From Thermus caldifontis (GTDB lineage Bacteria > Deinococcota > Deinococci > Deinococcales > Thermaceae): a stretch of DNA of 64,000 nt. Below, piece by piece: positions 7,788-15,783 of this stretch; the first letter of the stretch is position 1; every line of letters begins with the position of its first letter. Location of the stretch: assembly GCF_003336745.1 (NCBI RefSeq), contig NZ_QGMX01000002.1, forward strand, positions 240,367 to 304,366. The letters are read 5' to 3'. The notes under the pieces are model-generated. The model made no database searches. It saw only the letters and a program-made list of their open reading frames with translations, and had not been told where the DNA came from. The translations under genes and the position numbers were made by a program.

Positions 7788-8962
7788 AGCCGTGGGGGAC
7801 GGAAGGCCAGGAGGGGACACTCCCTGGGGCAGGGAGGGCCCTGCAGGAACTCCTGGGTCCGCGCCTTCACCGCCAGGATCCAGGGATGGGCCCTACGCCC
7901 CGCCTCCTTGTGCCAGGTGAGGGGATCCGCCTCCGGGTACTCCCGCACCACCTCCCTAAAGGCTAAGCCCTCCAGGGCCCTTATGGCCTCCCGCACCCGG
8001 TGGCCTGCGTACCACTCCAGGTACTCCCCCAGGGCCCTCTCAATAAGGGCTTCCACCTTGGGCACCTCCCCCTGGCGGGCCCTGAGGTTCTTCTCCACCA
8101 CCCGCTTCAGGTCGTCCAGGTTGTAGAGGTAGGCCTGGGAAAGACGCCCCACCCGCGGATCGATGTTCCGGGGTAGGGCGATGTCGATGAGGAAAAGGGG
8201 CTTGGACCTCCTGGGGAGGTCCTCCGGGCGCACCAGGTAATGGGGACTAGCCGCCGAGGCCACCACCAGATCCGCCTGGCGCAGGACCTGGGGCAGGGCC
8301 GAAAGGCCAAAGGCCTCGCCACCAAACCGCTCCGCCAAGGCCTTGGCCCTTTCCACCGTGCGGTTCACCACCAAGACCCTCCCCACCCCTTGGGCCTTCA
8401 GGTGGGTGAGGAAAAGCTCCGCCATCTCCCCCGCCCCCAAAACCGCCACGGCAAGGCCCGTAAGGTCCCCGTACACCGCCAGGGCCAGGTCCAAGGCGGC
8501 ATAGGCCACGCTCACCGCCCCGGCCCCAATGGCGGTTTCGCTCCGGGCGCGTTTCCCCAAAGCGATGGCCGACTGAAAGGCCTTCTCTAGGAGGCTTTCC
8601 GTGGCCCCATATTTGCGGGCCAGGAAAAGGGCCTCCCGCACCTGCCCCAGGATCTGCGCTTCTCCCATCACCAAGGAGTCTAGGCCCGCCGCCACCCGAA
8701 AGAGGTGCCGCAGAACCTCTATTCCCTCCTTCTGGTATAGGTGGTGGGCCTCCACGCCCCGGGAGAGGAGGAGGGCCTTGGCCTCCTTGGCGCTACCCAC
8801 CCCGTAGATCTCCGTGCGGTTACAGGTGGAAAGCACCACCGCCTTGCCCAGGGTGAAAAGGGCCGCAGGCAAGGCCACCACGGGGTCCAAGGCCACCTTT
8901 TCCCGCACCTCGAGGGGAGCGGTCTTGTGGGAAAGGCCCACCAGGTAAAGGGGCAGGGCCAT
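7784..8962 (-). CDS. hemA: Glutamyl-tRNA reductase
   Basis: A 392-residue NADPH-dependent enzyme that reduces glutamyl-tRNA(Glu) to glutamate-1-semialdehyde, the first committed step of haem synthesis by the C5 pathway. The catalytic domain contains VVLSTCNRTEIYG with the nucleophilic Cys at about residue 47 and the His-rich start LSHKTAPLEVREK. The NADPH domain shows VLGAGEMAELF and NRTVERAKALAERFGG, and the C terminus forms the dimerisation helix. It heads the hemA/hemX-like/SHOCT-like block. A TATACT box lies 11 bases upstream of the ATG, so it can be transcribed separately from hemD, which ends 71 bases earlier. Confidence 0.96.
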   Translation of the reverse strand: MALPLYLVGLSHKTAPLEVREKVALDPVVALPAALFTLGKAVVLSTCNRTEIYGVGSAKEAKALLLSRGVEAHHLYQKEGIEVLRHLFRVAAGLDSLVMGEAQILGQVREALFLARKYGATESLLEKAFQSAIALGKRARSETAIGAGAVSVAYAALDLALAVYGDLTGLAVAVLGAGEMAELFLTHLKAQGVGRVLVVNRTVERAKALAERFGGEAFGLSALPQVLRQADLVVASAASPHYLVRPEDLPRRSKPLFLIDIALPRNIDPRVGRLSQAYLYNLDDLKRVVEKNLRARQGEVPKVEALIERALGEYLEWYAGHRVREAIRALEGLAFREVVREYPEADPLTWHKEAGRRAHPWILAVKARTQEFLQGPPCPRECPLLAFRPPRL

Positions 8963-8973
8963 AGGCTTCCGTC

Positions 8974-8979
8974 AGTATA
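8974..8979 (-). promoter_or_regulatory. -10 box upstream of hemA
   Basis: Read on the minus strand this is TATACT, 11 bases before the hemA start codon and within the 71-base gap after hemD. No convincing -35 hexamer at 16-18 bases is visible, so this is a -10 match only. Confidence 0.4.
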
Positions 8980-9033
8980 CGCCACCCGGGTAGGGACAAG
9001 AATCCCCCTCCCGGGCGACCCTTAACCAAACGC

Positions 9034-9708
9034 CTATGAAAGTGCCTGCAGGATGGCCTGGAAGAGGCCCTCTAGGCCCGGCACCTCCGCCTCCACCACG
9101 GGGAAGCCCAAGGCCAACGCCTCCTTGGCGGTGCTGGGGCCAATGCAAGCCGCCTTGGGGCGCCTTTTTGTCCAACGGGCGTAGGCCCGGACGCCGCTGG
9201 GGCTAAAGAAGGCCACCACCTGGGCCGCCTCCAGGAGGGCTACCTCCTCCGGGGAAAGCTCCCGCTCCTGGGTGGCGTAGACCTCCAGCCGTTCCACCTC
9301 CATTCCCCGGGCCCTTAGGCCCTCCTCGAGGTCCCGCCCCGCCAGGTCCCCCGCCACAAAAAGCACCTTTTGGGCTGGGGGAAAGGCCACCGCCAAGTCC
9401 TTGGCCGTGGCCCTGGGAGGGAGGAAGGTAGGGGATAGCCCCCCCTGGCGCAAGACCTCTCCCGTCCCCTCCCCCACCGCCGCCACCCTCAGCAACGGCC
9501 TCCCCACGCTTTCCCAGGCCCAAAGGAGCCGCTTGGCCCCCTCCTTGGAGGTGACCGCCAGCCAGTCCGCCTGGAAGAGTCTTTCGGGAAGCCCCTTAAG
9601 CCCCGGCAAGTCCACCTGCTCTAAAAGGGCCACCTCCGCCGCCTCAATCCCCAAGGTGCGGAGCCGGTGCAAAAGCTCCTTATCCTTCCCGCGGGTGAGC
9701 AGGACCAC
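9034..9708 (-). CDS. hemD: Uroporphyrinogen-III synthase
   Basis: A 224-residue protein of the HemD family, which closes hydroxymethylbilane to uroporphyrinogen III with inversion of ring D. The family diverges strongly in sequence; recognisable here are the N-terminal VLLTRGKDKELLHRLRTLG, the ADWLAVTSKEGAKRL segment, a VLFVAGDLAGRDLEEGLRARG segment and the late VVAFFSPSGVRAYARW followed by ACIGPSTAKEALALGF. The start is a GTG that lies inside the end of the AhpD-like gene (29-base overlap), preceded by GAGGGG. It is the last gene of the HAD/AhpD-like/hemD block and precedes hemA on the same strand. Confidence 0.88.
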   Translation of the reverse strand: MVLLTRGKDKELLHRLRTLGIEAAEVALLEQVDLPGLKGLPERLFQADWLAVTSKEGAKRLLWAWESVGRPLLRVAAVGEGTGEVLRQGGLSPTFLPPRATAKDLAVAFPPAQKVLFVAGDLAGRDLEEGLRARGMEVERLEVYATQERELSPEEVALLEAAQVVAFFSPSGVRAYARWTKRRPKAACIGPSTAKEALALGFPVVEAEVPGLEGLFQAILQALS

Positions 9709-10045
9709 GACCCCTCAAGACCTGGTGAAAGAGCTTCATGGCGGCCAAGGCCCGGGGGAAGCCCAGAAAGAGGGCGGACTGCAAGATGGTTTCCCGCACC
9801 TCCTCCTCCTTGGCCCCCACCCGCAAGGCCCCCTCCAGATGGGTGGCCAGCTCCTTGGGGCTACCAAGGGCGATCAGGGCCGTGATGGCCAGGAGTTCCC
9901 GGGTCCTGAGGTCCAGCCCGGGCCGGGCCAGAACCTCCTCGTAGGCAAAATCGCGGATGTAGCGGAAAAGGTCCTCATCCACCTCTTTGAGGGCCTTTTC
10001 AATGGCCTCCTCCTTCTCCCCCCAGATGGCCCGCCGCACGCTCAT
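9680..10045 (-). CDS. AhpD-like / carboxymuconolactone decarboxylase family protein
   Basis: A 121-residue all-helical protein of the AhpD/CMD superfamily, seen in LDLRTRELLAITALIALGSPKELATHLEGALRVGAKEEEVRE. The peroxidase-type CxxC motif is absent; the protein contains no cysteine, so it is not a thiol peroxidase of the AhpD kind, and a CMD-like or structural role is likelier. The real substrate is unknown. Its ATG overlaps the stop of the HAD gene (ATGA) and its 3' end overlaps hemD by 29 bases, so the three genes are translated as one unit. This tight link to hemD is suggestive but no haem function is established. Confidence 0.85.
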   Translation of the reverse strand: MSVRRAIWGEKEEAIEKALKEVDEDLFRYIRDFAYEEVLARPGLDLRTRELLAITALIALGSPKELATHLEGALRVGAKEEEVRETILQSALFLGFPRALAAMKLFHQVLRGRGPAHPREG

Positions 10046-10701
10046 GGCAGGTAGTCTAGCACCCCCTCCAGGCGGTGGAGGGCCTCTGGGTTCTCCCCCA
10101 AGGGGTCAAAGAGGAGGGGCTTAACCCCGGCCCCTTGGGCCCCGGCCACATCCGCCTCCGAATCCCCCACGTGCACCGCCCTCTCAGGCGGCACGCCCAA
10201 GGCGGCCAAGGCCTCCTGGAAGAGCCTAGGGTCGGGCTTGGCCACCCCGGAAAGGGCGCTTACGGAAAGGTGTTGGAAATAGGGCCTAAGGCCCACCACC
10301 TCGAGGATCTCCGGCAAGGTGGCATCCCAGTTGGAAACCACCGCCAGGGCATAACCCCGCTCCCGTAGCGCTTGCAGGGTTTCCTTGGCTCCCGGGGTTA
10401 AGGGCCAAAAGCGGGGGTCCTTCCAGTTTTCCACCAGCTCCCGGCTCAGGGCCTCGGCGTGCTCCTCGAGGCCCATGCCGGTAAAAAGCCTTCGGTGGAA
10501 CTCCCGCCATAGCCCCAGGGCGGTTTCCAGGTCCCGGGCCTCTAAGTGGTGGTCCTCGTAGAAGCGAAAGGCCACCAAGGCCGCCTTCTTGGGATCCCTC
10601 CTGGGCTTTAGCCCCCTTTCCTGCAAAAAGGGCAGAAGCCAAAACCGGGGGCTTGCCAGGATCAGGGTATTCCCCACGTCAAAGAGCACCGCCCGGGTCA
10701 T
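10042..10701 (-). CDS. HAD-superfamily hydrolase
   Basis: A 219-residue HAD hydrolase with a helical cap (subfamily I). Motif I is VLFDVGNTLI, where the first Asp (nucleophile) is present but the second position of the usual DxD is Gly. Motif II is VVSNWDAT, and motifs III/IV are KPDPRLFQEALAALGV and VHVGDSEADVAGAQGAGV. Loss of the general-acid Asp is known in several HAD subgroups, so phosphatase activity cannot be assumed. It starts the HAD/AhpD-like/hemD block. A TATACA box (10710-10715) lies 8 bases before the ATG, consistent with a leaderless transcript. The substrate is unknown. Confidence 0.88.
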   Translation of the reverse strand: MTRAVLFDVGNTLILASPRFWLLPFLQERGLKPRRDPKKAALVAFRFYEDHHLEARDLETALGLWREFHRRLFTGMGLEEHAEALSRELVENWKDPRFWPLTPGAKETLQALRERGYALAVVSNWDATLPEILEVVGLRPYFQHLSVSALSGVAKPDPRLFQEALAALGVPPERAVHVGDSEADVAGAQGAGVKPLLFDPLGENPEALHRLEGVLDYLP

Positions 10702-10709
10702 GAACCTAG

Positions 10710-10715
10710 TGTATA
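10710..10715 (-). promoter_or_regulatory. -10 box of the HAD/AhpD-like/hemD operon
   Basis: Minus-strand TATACA, 8 bases before the ATG of the HAD gene, in the 185-base divergent gap before purB. The spacing fits transcription starting at or next to the start codon. No clear -35 element. Confidence 0.45.
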
Positions 10716-10886
10716 CCCTGGCCCTTCTAACGGGGTTTAGCCCCCTACGCCGAAAGGGGGATGCCCCGGATAGGTAACCGCCAAGACATGATCTTCCGGG
10801 CTGACCTCCTCCTGGCCCTGAAGCCCGAAGGGGAAGGTTATGGGGGAAGCTTCGTCCTCACCCTCCCCTTTTAGTACCCTTAAGGC

Positions 10887-12200
10887 ATGGTCCCCCGTTA
10901 CCAGACCCCAGAGATGGCCGAGCTATGGTCGGAGGAAAACCGCTACCGCATGTGGGCTTTGGTGGAGGCCTATGCCCTCGAGGCCTGGGAGGCCTTGGGC
11001 CAGGTGCCCAAGGGACTTGCCCAAAGGCTTCTGGAGCACCTAAAGAAGCACCCCCTGGACGCCCGCTTCGCCCAGAGGGTGGCGGAGCTGGAGGAGATCA
11101 CCCGCCACGACCTGGTGGCCTTCACCCGGGCCCTGGTGGAGTGGACCGGGGACGAGGAGGTGGGGCGCTACCTGCACCTGGGCCTCACCAGCTCCGACAT
11201 CGTGGACACGGCGCAAAACGCCCTTCTGGTGAAGGCCTTGGACCTGATCCTTGAGGAGCTCTTCGGGGTGCAGGAGGAGCTTAAGCGGCTAGCCCTCCAG
11301 TACAAGCACACCCCCGCCATCGCCCGCACCCACGGGGTCCATGCGGAGCCCACGGGCTTCGGCCTCCGTTTCCTGAGCTTTTACGCCGCCTTCCAAAGGG
11401 ACGAGGAAAGGCTAAAGCGGGCCCAGAAGACCATGGGCGTAGCCATGCTCTCGGGCTCGGTGGGGAACTACGCCCACGTGCCCCCGGAGGTGGAGGCCCA
11501 TGTGGCGGAAAGGCTTGGTCTCATCCCCGAACCCCTTTCCACCCAGGTGGTGCCCCGGGACCGGCATGCGGAGGTGCTAGCCGCCTTGGCCATCCTGGGG
11601 GGGAACCTGGAGCGGGTGGCGGTGGAGCTCAGGCACCTGCAGCGCACAGAGGTGTTGGAAGCCCAGGAGCCCTTTAGGGAAGGGCAGACGGGAAGCTCCA
11701 GCATGCCCCACAAGAAAAACCCCGTGGGTTTGGAAAACCTTACGGGGATGGCGAGGCTTCTAAGGGGCTACCTGGGACCAGCCCTGGAAAACATCGCCCT
11801 GTGGCACGAGCGGGACATCTCCCACTCCTCCGTGGAACGGGTGATCCTCCCCGACGCCACCACCACCTGCCACTATGCCCTAAGGCGGCTTAGGGGAATC
11901 CTGAAGGGCCTGGTGGTCTTTGAGGAAAACCTGAAGAGGAACCTGGACCTCACCCGGGGCCTGGTCTACTCCCAGCAGGTGCTGAATGCCCTCATCGCCC
12001 TGGGCCTCCCTCGGGACAAGGCCTACGCCATCGTGCAACGCAACGCCCTACGGAGCTGGGAGGAGGGCCGAAGCTTCGCCGAACTTTTGGAAAAGGACCC
12101 GGAAAACCCCCTCAAGGGGGAAAGGCTTAGGGCCCTTTTTGACCCGACCCCCTTCCTCAAGCATGTGGACGCCATCTACGCCCGCTTTGGCTTAAGTTAA
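10887..12200 (+). CDS. purB: Adenylosuccinate lyase
   Basis: A 437-residue member of the fumarase/aspartase superfamily. It cleaves fumarate from SAICAR and from adenylosuccinate, so it serves both IMP and AMP synthesis. Family signatures are visible: TSSDIVDTAQNALL near residue 100, the catalytic-His segment ARTHGVHAEPTGFG near 150, and the mobile catalytic loop GQTGSSSMPHKKNPVG (about 264-279). Length is normal and there are no lesions. In Thermus purB belongs with purC, but here it is separated from purC by two divergently oriented genes. A hairpin follows directly after the stop codon. Confidence 0.97.
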   Translation: MVPRYQTPEMAELWSEENRYRMWALVEAYALEAWEALGQVPKGLAQRLLEHLKKHPLDARFAQRVAELEEITRHDLVAFTRALVEWTGDEEVGRYLHLGLTSSDIVDTAQNALLVKALDLILEELFGVQEELKRLALQYKHTPAIARTHGVHAEPTGFGLRFLSFYAAFQRDEERLKRAQKTMGVAMLSGSVGNYAHVPPEVEAHVAERLGLIPEPLSTQVVPRDRHAEVLAALAILGGNLERVAVELRHLQRTEVLEAQEPFREGQTGSSSMPHKKNPVGLENLTGMARLLRGYLGPALENIALWHERDISHSSVERVILPDATTTCHYALRRLRGILKGLVVFEENLKRNLDLTRGLVYSQQVLNALIALGLPRDKAYAIVQRNALRSWEEGRSFAELLEKDPENPLKGERLRALFDPTPFLKHVDAIYARFGLS

Positions 12201-12203
12201 AGC

Positions 12204-12235
12204 AGCCCAAGCCGCTGCCCCAGGGGGCTCGGGCT
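12204..12235. terminator. Hairpin between convergent purB and CPBP genes
   Basis: AGCCCAAGCC pairs with GGCTCGGGCT with an internal two-base mismatch, enclosing a GC-rich loop that can also pair (CCCC/GGGG). It occupies almost all of the 38-base gap between the two convergent stop codons, so it can serve as a bidirectional terminator. There is no T-run. Confidence 0.55.
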
Positions 12236-12238
12236 ACC

Positions 12239-13033
12239 TCAGCGGGCACGAACCCTTTCCCTCCAAGACAGGTGGGTGCCTCCAAATAGGGCCACCAGGA
12301 GAAGGGCCGCCACAATATACACCATCGCCAGCGCTAGGACGGACACACCAGAGATTACGGCAGCAAAAGTATTTAGAAAAATGTGGAAGAGAGAGGTCAC
12401 AAGGAGGCTACCTTGGGTGCTGTTGTAGAGCCAGGTGTAGAGGAAAGACAAGGCAACGATGCCCGCAAACCAAGGGAAAAAGGGGTAGTCAGCCATGGGG
12501 TTTCCCTTCCAAAAGAAAAGCGGAAGATGCCATAGCCCCCAAAAGACGCCCAGGATCAAGGAAGCCATCCAAGCTGCATAGCGCTCTTGCAGACGGGGTA
12601 AGGCGAATCCCCGCCAGCCCACTTCTTCCCAAGGGTTGGAGAGCGAGGACACCAGGAAGGCGGATACGGCAACGGATAGCAGCTCGCCTCGAGGCGAAGA
12701 CCCTATAACCGGAAGGCCCAGCCACCCGGTGAGGCCTCGGGCCAAGAGAAACAGCATGAGCGGAGCCAGTGAAGCCACGAGGAGCCAGCCTGGCGCAAGG
12801 CGCCATTGGAAAAGAGGGTTGAACAACTCCCCAACCCCCGCCTTGCCGTGTGCCCTCGCCATCACCCACATCGCCGCCAACATGGGCCCAAGGGCGGGAA
12901 AGAGCAAGAGGATTTGGAAGTACGGCCGATCAAAGGGCCCAATACCATGGGAGCTCATGACCACGGGTATCCAACCCAGCCATGAGATGCCCACGGCCAG
13001 AATGTAGAACTTAACCACAGGATTTCCGCTCAT
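12239..13033 (-). CDS. CPBP-family intramembrane metalloprotease (Abi/CAAX-like)
   Basis: A 264-residue polytopic membrane protein of the CPBP family. The metal-binding/catalytic motifs are readable: EEVGWRGFALPRLQ (EExxxR), then GVFWGLWHLPLFFWKG (FxxxH-like) and a third block TSLFHIFLNTFAAV (HxxxN-like). CPBP proteins include CAAX prenyl proteases and bacteriocin self-immunity proteins; the actual substrate here is unknown. I take the ATG at 13033; a longer frame to 13087 would overlap the preceding gene further. Base composition and codon use are visibly less GC-rich than in neighbouring genes. Together with the Lnt-like gene upstream it sits between purB and purC in reverse orientation, which suggests an acquired pair. 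Confidence 0.85.
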   Translation of the reverse strand: MSGNPVVKFYILAVGISWLGWIPVVMSSHGIGPFDRPYFQILLLFPALGPMLAAMWVMARAHGKAGVGELFNPLFQWRLAPGWLLVASLAPLMLFLLARGLTGWLGLPVIGSSPRGELLSVAVSAFLVSSLSNPWEEVGWRGFALPRLQERYAAWMASLILGVFWGLWHLPLFFWKGNPMADYPFFPWFAGIVALSFLYTWLYNSTQGSLLVTSLFHIFLNTFAAVISGVSVLALAMVYIVAALLLVALFGGTHLSWRERVRAR

Positions 13034-13043
13034 ATTCCTCCGC

Positions 13044-14567
13044 TTACGATTGGGGCGGAAACCGACCCGACTCCGGGGCTTCGTCATCCAGCCTTGAACC
13101 CTTGCGGCGTCGGTCTGGTGTCTTCGTCCAGAGGTCGTAGATCATGAAAAAGACCATCCCCACCAGAGCCACCCATCCCACCCAATCCCCTAAACGAACA
13201 GCCACAGAATCGCCTTCCCCCAAAGGCACATCGGCCACGACCACCTGTCCGTCGCGATCCCCGCCAGGGGTGACCGCCACCGCAAGGATGCGCCCGTAGG
13301 GATCAATGACAGCAGAGTCGTTGCCACTGCTATCGGCCTTGACCAAGCTCACCCGGTTCTCAACGGCCCGGAAAACCAGATGGGTGTAATGCTTGGTGGC
13401 GATCTGCGGCCAATCATGTGATGGTACCAGGAGCAACTGGGCTCCTTTACGGGCAAGGCGCCGGGCCGTGTCGGTGAAATCTAGATCGTAACAGATAATG
13501 GTGCCAATCCGCCCTAGGGGGGTTTCGTACACCGGGTAGATACCCCGCGTGAAGCTGGTTTCACCGGCGAAGACGACGGGGTGGTCTTTACCATAGACCC
13601 CCAGCCATTCCCCTTGCGGCGACAGGACCGTTGCCTCGTTGCGGAAGAGGCGCTCGCTAACTGGGACGATGTAACCTAGGACCAAATAGGCATCGGTTTC
13701 CGCTGCCAACCGACGAAACCGTTCGGTATCGGTGACCTGCGGATCCCCTTGAATCGCAACCTCGGGCCAGACAACGAGGCGAGCCCCCTCTTGCGCCGCC
13801 CAGCGGGTAAGTTCGCTGAAGCGGTCCACCGCTCGCCACGGTGGGGAACCAGCATCGTAGTGAAGGGCGGCAACGCGAACCGTTGCGGTCGTTGGGGAGC
13901 GGTAAAGCGTTAAGCTTAGGCCCACCCACAAAAAAAGGGCGGCAACCACTCCCCCTACCCATTTCCCCACCGTCCGGAAGGTGAGGCCAGGCAAGCCTGG
14001 GTCGAACCGCCAGCGCCGGTCAAAGAGATAGAGCGCTCCCAAGCCCATCCCGTAGTTGACCACCATGATGAGCAGGCTCAGGCCAAATATGCTAAATATA
14101 CTCACAGGCTGGATCAACCACGGCTGGCCGTAAAGCGTGTTGGCCACAAAACCCCACGTACCCATAATGGGGATGAAGCCCCGGATCATTTCAAAACCTA
14201 CCCAACTCAGCGCTCCATAGGGTACAAACCAGCGGTAACCCGTACGCTCATGGAAAGCACGCACACCGCTATCCGTCAAGTAGCTGATGCCAGCAATGGC
14301 CAGGGGTAGCCAGGTAATATAAAGACCGCTTCCGGCAAAAATGGGCGTCAGGTATCCACCCAACCAGGTACCGAGGGCAATGGAGGAGGCCAGGCCAGAA
14401 AGGCGGGGTGGCAACACGCGGAACTGAGCAACCAGCATGGGCAAAAAGCCCACCCAAATGAAGGGCCAGAGGCCGAAAGGAGGGAAAGCGAGGATGAGCA
14501 AAAAACCGCTGCTAAGCGAAAGGAAAACCCCTAGGCCTATACGAAAGTAAGTGCCCTTTCGAAGCAT
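13044..14567 (-). CDS. Apolipoprotein N-acyltransferase-like protein (Lnt-like)
   Basis: A 507-residue membrane protein with about six N-terminal helices (residues 1-220), a periplasmic nitrilase-type domain (about 230-475) and a final membrane helix, the layout of Lnt, which N-acylates lipoprotein cysteines. The nitrilase triad can be read as Glu in LVVWPEVAIQG, Lys in GKDHPVVFAGE and Cys in IICYDLDFTDTARRL. These differ from canonical Lnt, where the lysine loop reads close to KxxLVPFGEY, so this is a divergent subgroup and the acyl donor or acceptor may differ. The gene is lower in GC than its surroundings and forms a pair with the CPBP protease gene. An AGCATA sequence (14631-14636) gives a TATGCT -10-like box upstream. 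Confidence 0.75.
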   Translation of the reverse strand: MLRKGTYFRIGLGVFLSLSSGFLLILAFPPFGLWPFIWVGFLPMLVAQFRVLPPRLSGLASSIALGTWLGGYLTPIFAGSGLYITWLPLAIAGISYLTDSGVRAFHERTGYRWFVPYGALSWVGFEMIRGFIPIMGTWGFVANTLYGQPWLIQPVSIFSIFGLSLLIMVVNYGMGLGALYLFDRRWRFDPGLPGLTFRTVGKWVGGVVAALFLWVGLSLTLYRSPTTATVRVAALHYDAGSPPWRAVDRFSELTRWAAQEGARLVVWPEVAIQGDPQVTDTERFRRLAAETDAYLVLGYIVPVSERLFRNEATVLSPQGEWLGVYGKDHPVVFAGETSFTRGIYPVYETPLGRIGTIICYDLDFTDTARRLARKGAQLLLVPSHDWPQIATKHYTHLVFRAVENRVSLVKADSSGNDSAVIDPYGRILAVAVTPGGDRDGQVVVADVPLGEGDSVAVRLGDWVGWVALVGMVFFMIYDLWTKTPDRRRKGSRLDDEAPESGRFPPQS

Positions 14568-14830
14568 CGCCCTTCGTCCCCTTCCCCCGGATCACGCCCT
14601 TCGGAAATCCCCTTCCTGCTTGCTAACTCCAGCATAGCACAGCAGCGCCAACTTACATGCCTCCCACATGAGAAAACTCCCAATAACCACGGGGAATGCC
14701 AGGAAAGGTGACCCCAAGAGAGGCCAAAGGGGTATAGGAGCGGATCCCTTCAAGAGGGAACCCCTCCTCAATCCCGCACCCCCAGGGCTTAAAATGGGAG
14801 CCAAGAGGGGTAAGGCCCCTGAGGAGGCGC
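14568..14830. other. Divergent intergenic region between the Lnt-like gene and purC
   Basis: A 263-base gap without a credible gene. Toward purC there is TAAAAT (14790-14795), 35 bases before the ATG, then a small hairpin AGGGG-TAAGG-CCCCT (14806-14820) and the ribosome binding site GAGGAGG. Toward the Lnt-like gene there is TATGCT on the minus strand at 14631-14636. No riboswitch fold was recognised. The left half is AT-richer, like the Lnt-like gene, so an integration junction probably lies in this gap. Confidence 0.4.
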
Positions 14831-15526
14831 ATGGAAAAGCTATACGAGGGCAAGGCAAAAATCCTCTACCCCGAAGGGCCAGACACCCTTCGGGTCTACT
14901 TCAAGGACGAGGCCACGGCCTTCAATGCGCAAAAGCGGGGGATCATCCCTGGGAAAGGGGTGGTGAACAACAAGGTTTCGGCCGCCCTCTTCCGCTACCT
15001 GGAGGCCCATGGGGTAAAGACCCACTTCCAGGAGGAAGTTTCCGACCGGGAGATGCGGGTCTTAAGGGTGGAGATCCTTCCCTTAGAGGTCATCCTCCGC
15101 TTCCGGGCAGCGGGGAGCTTCGCCAAGCGCTATGGGGTAAAGGAGGGCACTCCCCTAAAGGCCCCCTTGGTGGAGTTCTCCCTTAAGAGCGACCCCCTGG
15201 GCGACCCCCTGATCTGCCCTGAGGCCATCCTGGCCCTGGGCCTGGCGGGGGAGGAGGAACTTGGCCAGGTGAGGGCCACCACCCTGAAGGTGGGGGAGCT
15301 ATTGCGGAACTTCTTCGCCCAAAGGGGGCTGGACCTTATTGACTTCAAGCTGGAGTTTGGGAAACGGGATGGGGAGATCCTCCTGGCCGACGAGATCTCC
15401 CCCGACACCATGCGCCTTTGGGACCAGAAGACGGGAGAACCCATGGACAAGGACCGCTTCCGCAAGGACCTGGGTGGGGTGGAGGAGGCCTACCAGGAGG
15501 TCCTGAGGCGGGTTCTAGAGGTGTAG
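14831..15526 (+). CDS. purC: Phosphoribosylaminoimidazole-succinocarboxamide synthase (SAICAR synthetase)
   Basis: A 231-residue enzyme joining CAIR and aspartate with ATP to give SAICAR in IMP synthesis. Visible signatures are MEKLYEGKAKILYPE at the N terminus (nucleotide loop), RAAGSFAKRYGVKEGTPL, and LIDFKLEFGKRDGEILLADEI followed by SPDTMRLWDQ, the family's second signature. Length is typical of the short bacterial form. It is the first gene of the tight purC-purS-purQ-HAD-purL-purF operon, in which every later gene overlaps or nearly touches the one before. Confidence 0.97.
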   Translation: MEKLYEGKAKILYPEGPDTLRVYFKDEATAFNAQKRGIIPGKGVVNNKVSAALFRYLEAHGVKTHFQEEVSDREMRVLRVEILPLEVILRFRAAGSFAKRYGVKEGTPLKAPLVEFSLKSDPLGDPLICPEAILALGLAGEEELGQVRATTLKVGELLRNFFAQRGLDLIDFKLEFGKRDGEILLADEISPDTMRLWDQKTGEPMDKDRFRKDLGGVEEAYQEVLRRVLEV

Positions 15527-15528
15527 CC

Positions 15529-15783
15529 ATGCCCAGGTACCAGGCTACTTTGCTCATTGAGCTGAAAGACGGCATCCTGGACCCGCAAGGCCGGGCGGTG
15601 GAAGGGGTCTTGCAGGACCTAGGCCATCCCGTGGAGTCAGTGCGGGTGGGGAAGGTCTTGGAGATCGTCTTCCCCGCGGAAACCCTCCTGGAAGCAGAGG
15701 AGAAGGCCAAGGCCATGGGAAGACTCCTCACCAACCCGGTGATGGAGGTCTATACCCTCGAGGCCATAAAGGAACTCCCATGA
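15529..15783 (+). CDS. purS: Phosphoribosylformylglycinamidine synthase, PurS subunit
   Basis: An 84-residue PurS protein, the small bridging subunit that holds the PurL synthetase and PurQ glutaminase together for FGAM synthesis. It starts [19 protein letters not shown] and carries the family pattern [23 protein letters not shown], then [12 protein letters not shown] chose the ATG at 15529, two bases after the purC stop; the longer open frame would run inside purC. The 3' end overlaps purQ by ATGA. Confidence 0.95.
   Translation: MPRYQATLLIELKDGILDPQGRAVEGVLQDLGHPVESVRVGKVLEIVFPAETLLEAEEKAKAMGRLLTNPVMEVYTLEAIKELP

Noticed and set aside
10788..10874. 28-codon frame before purB (begins MIFRADLLLALKPEGEGYGG)
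   Set aside because: It has ordinary-looking codons but no ribosome binding site, no recognisable relatives and ends 12 bases before purB; too short to claim without conservation data.
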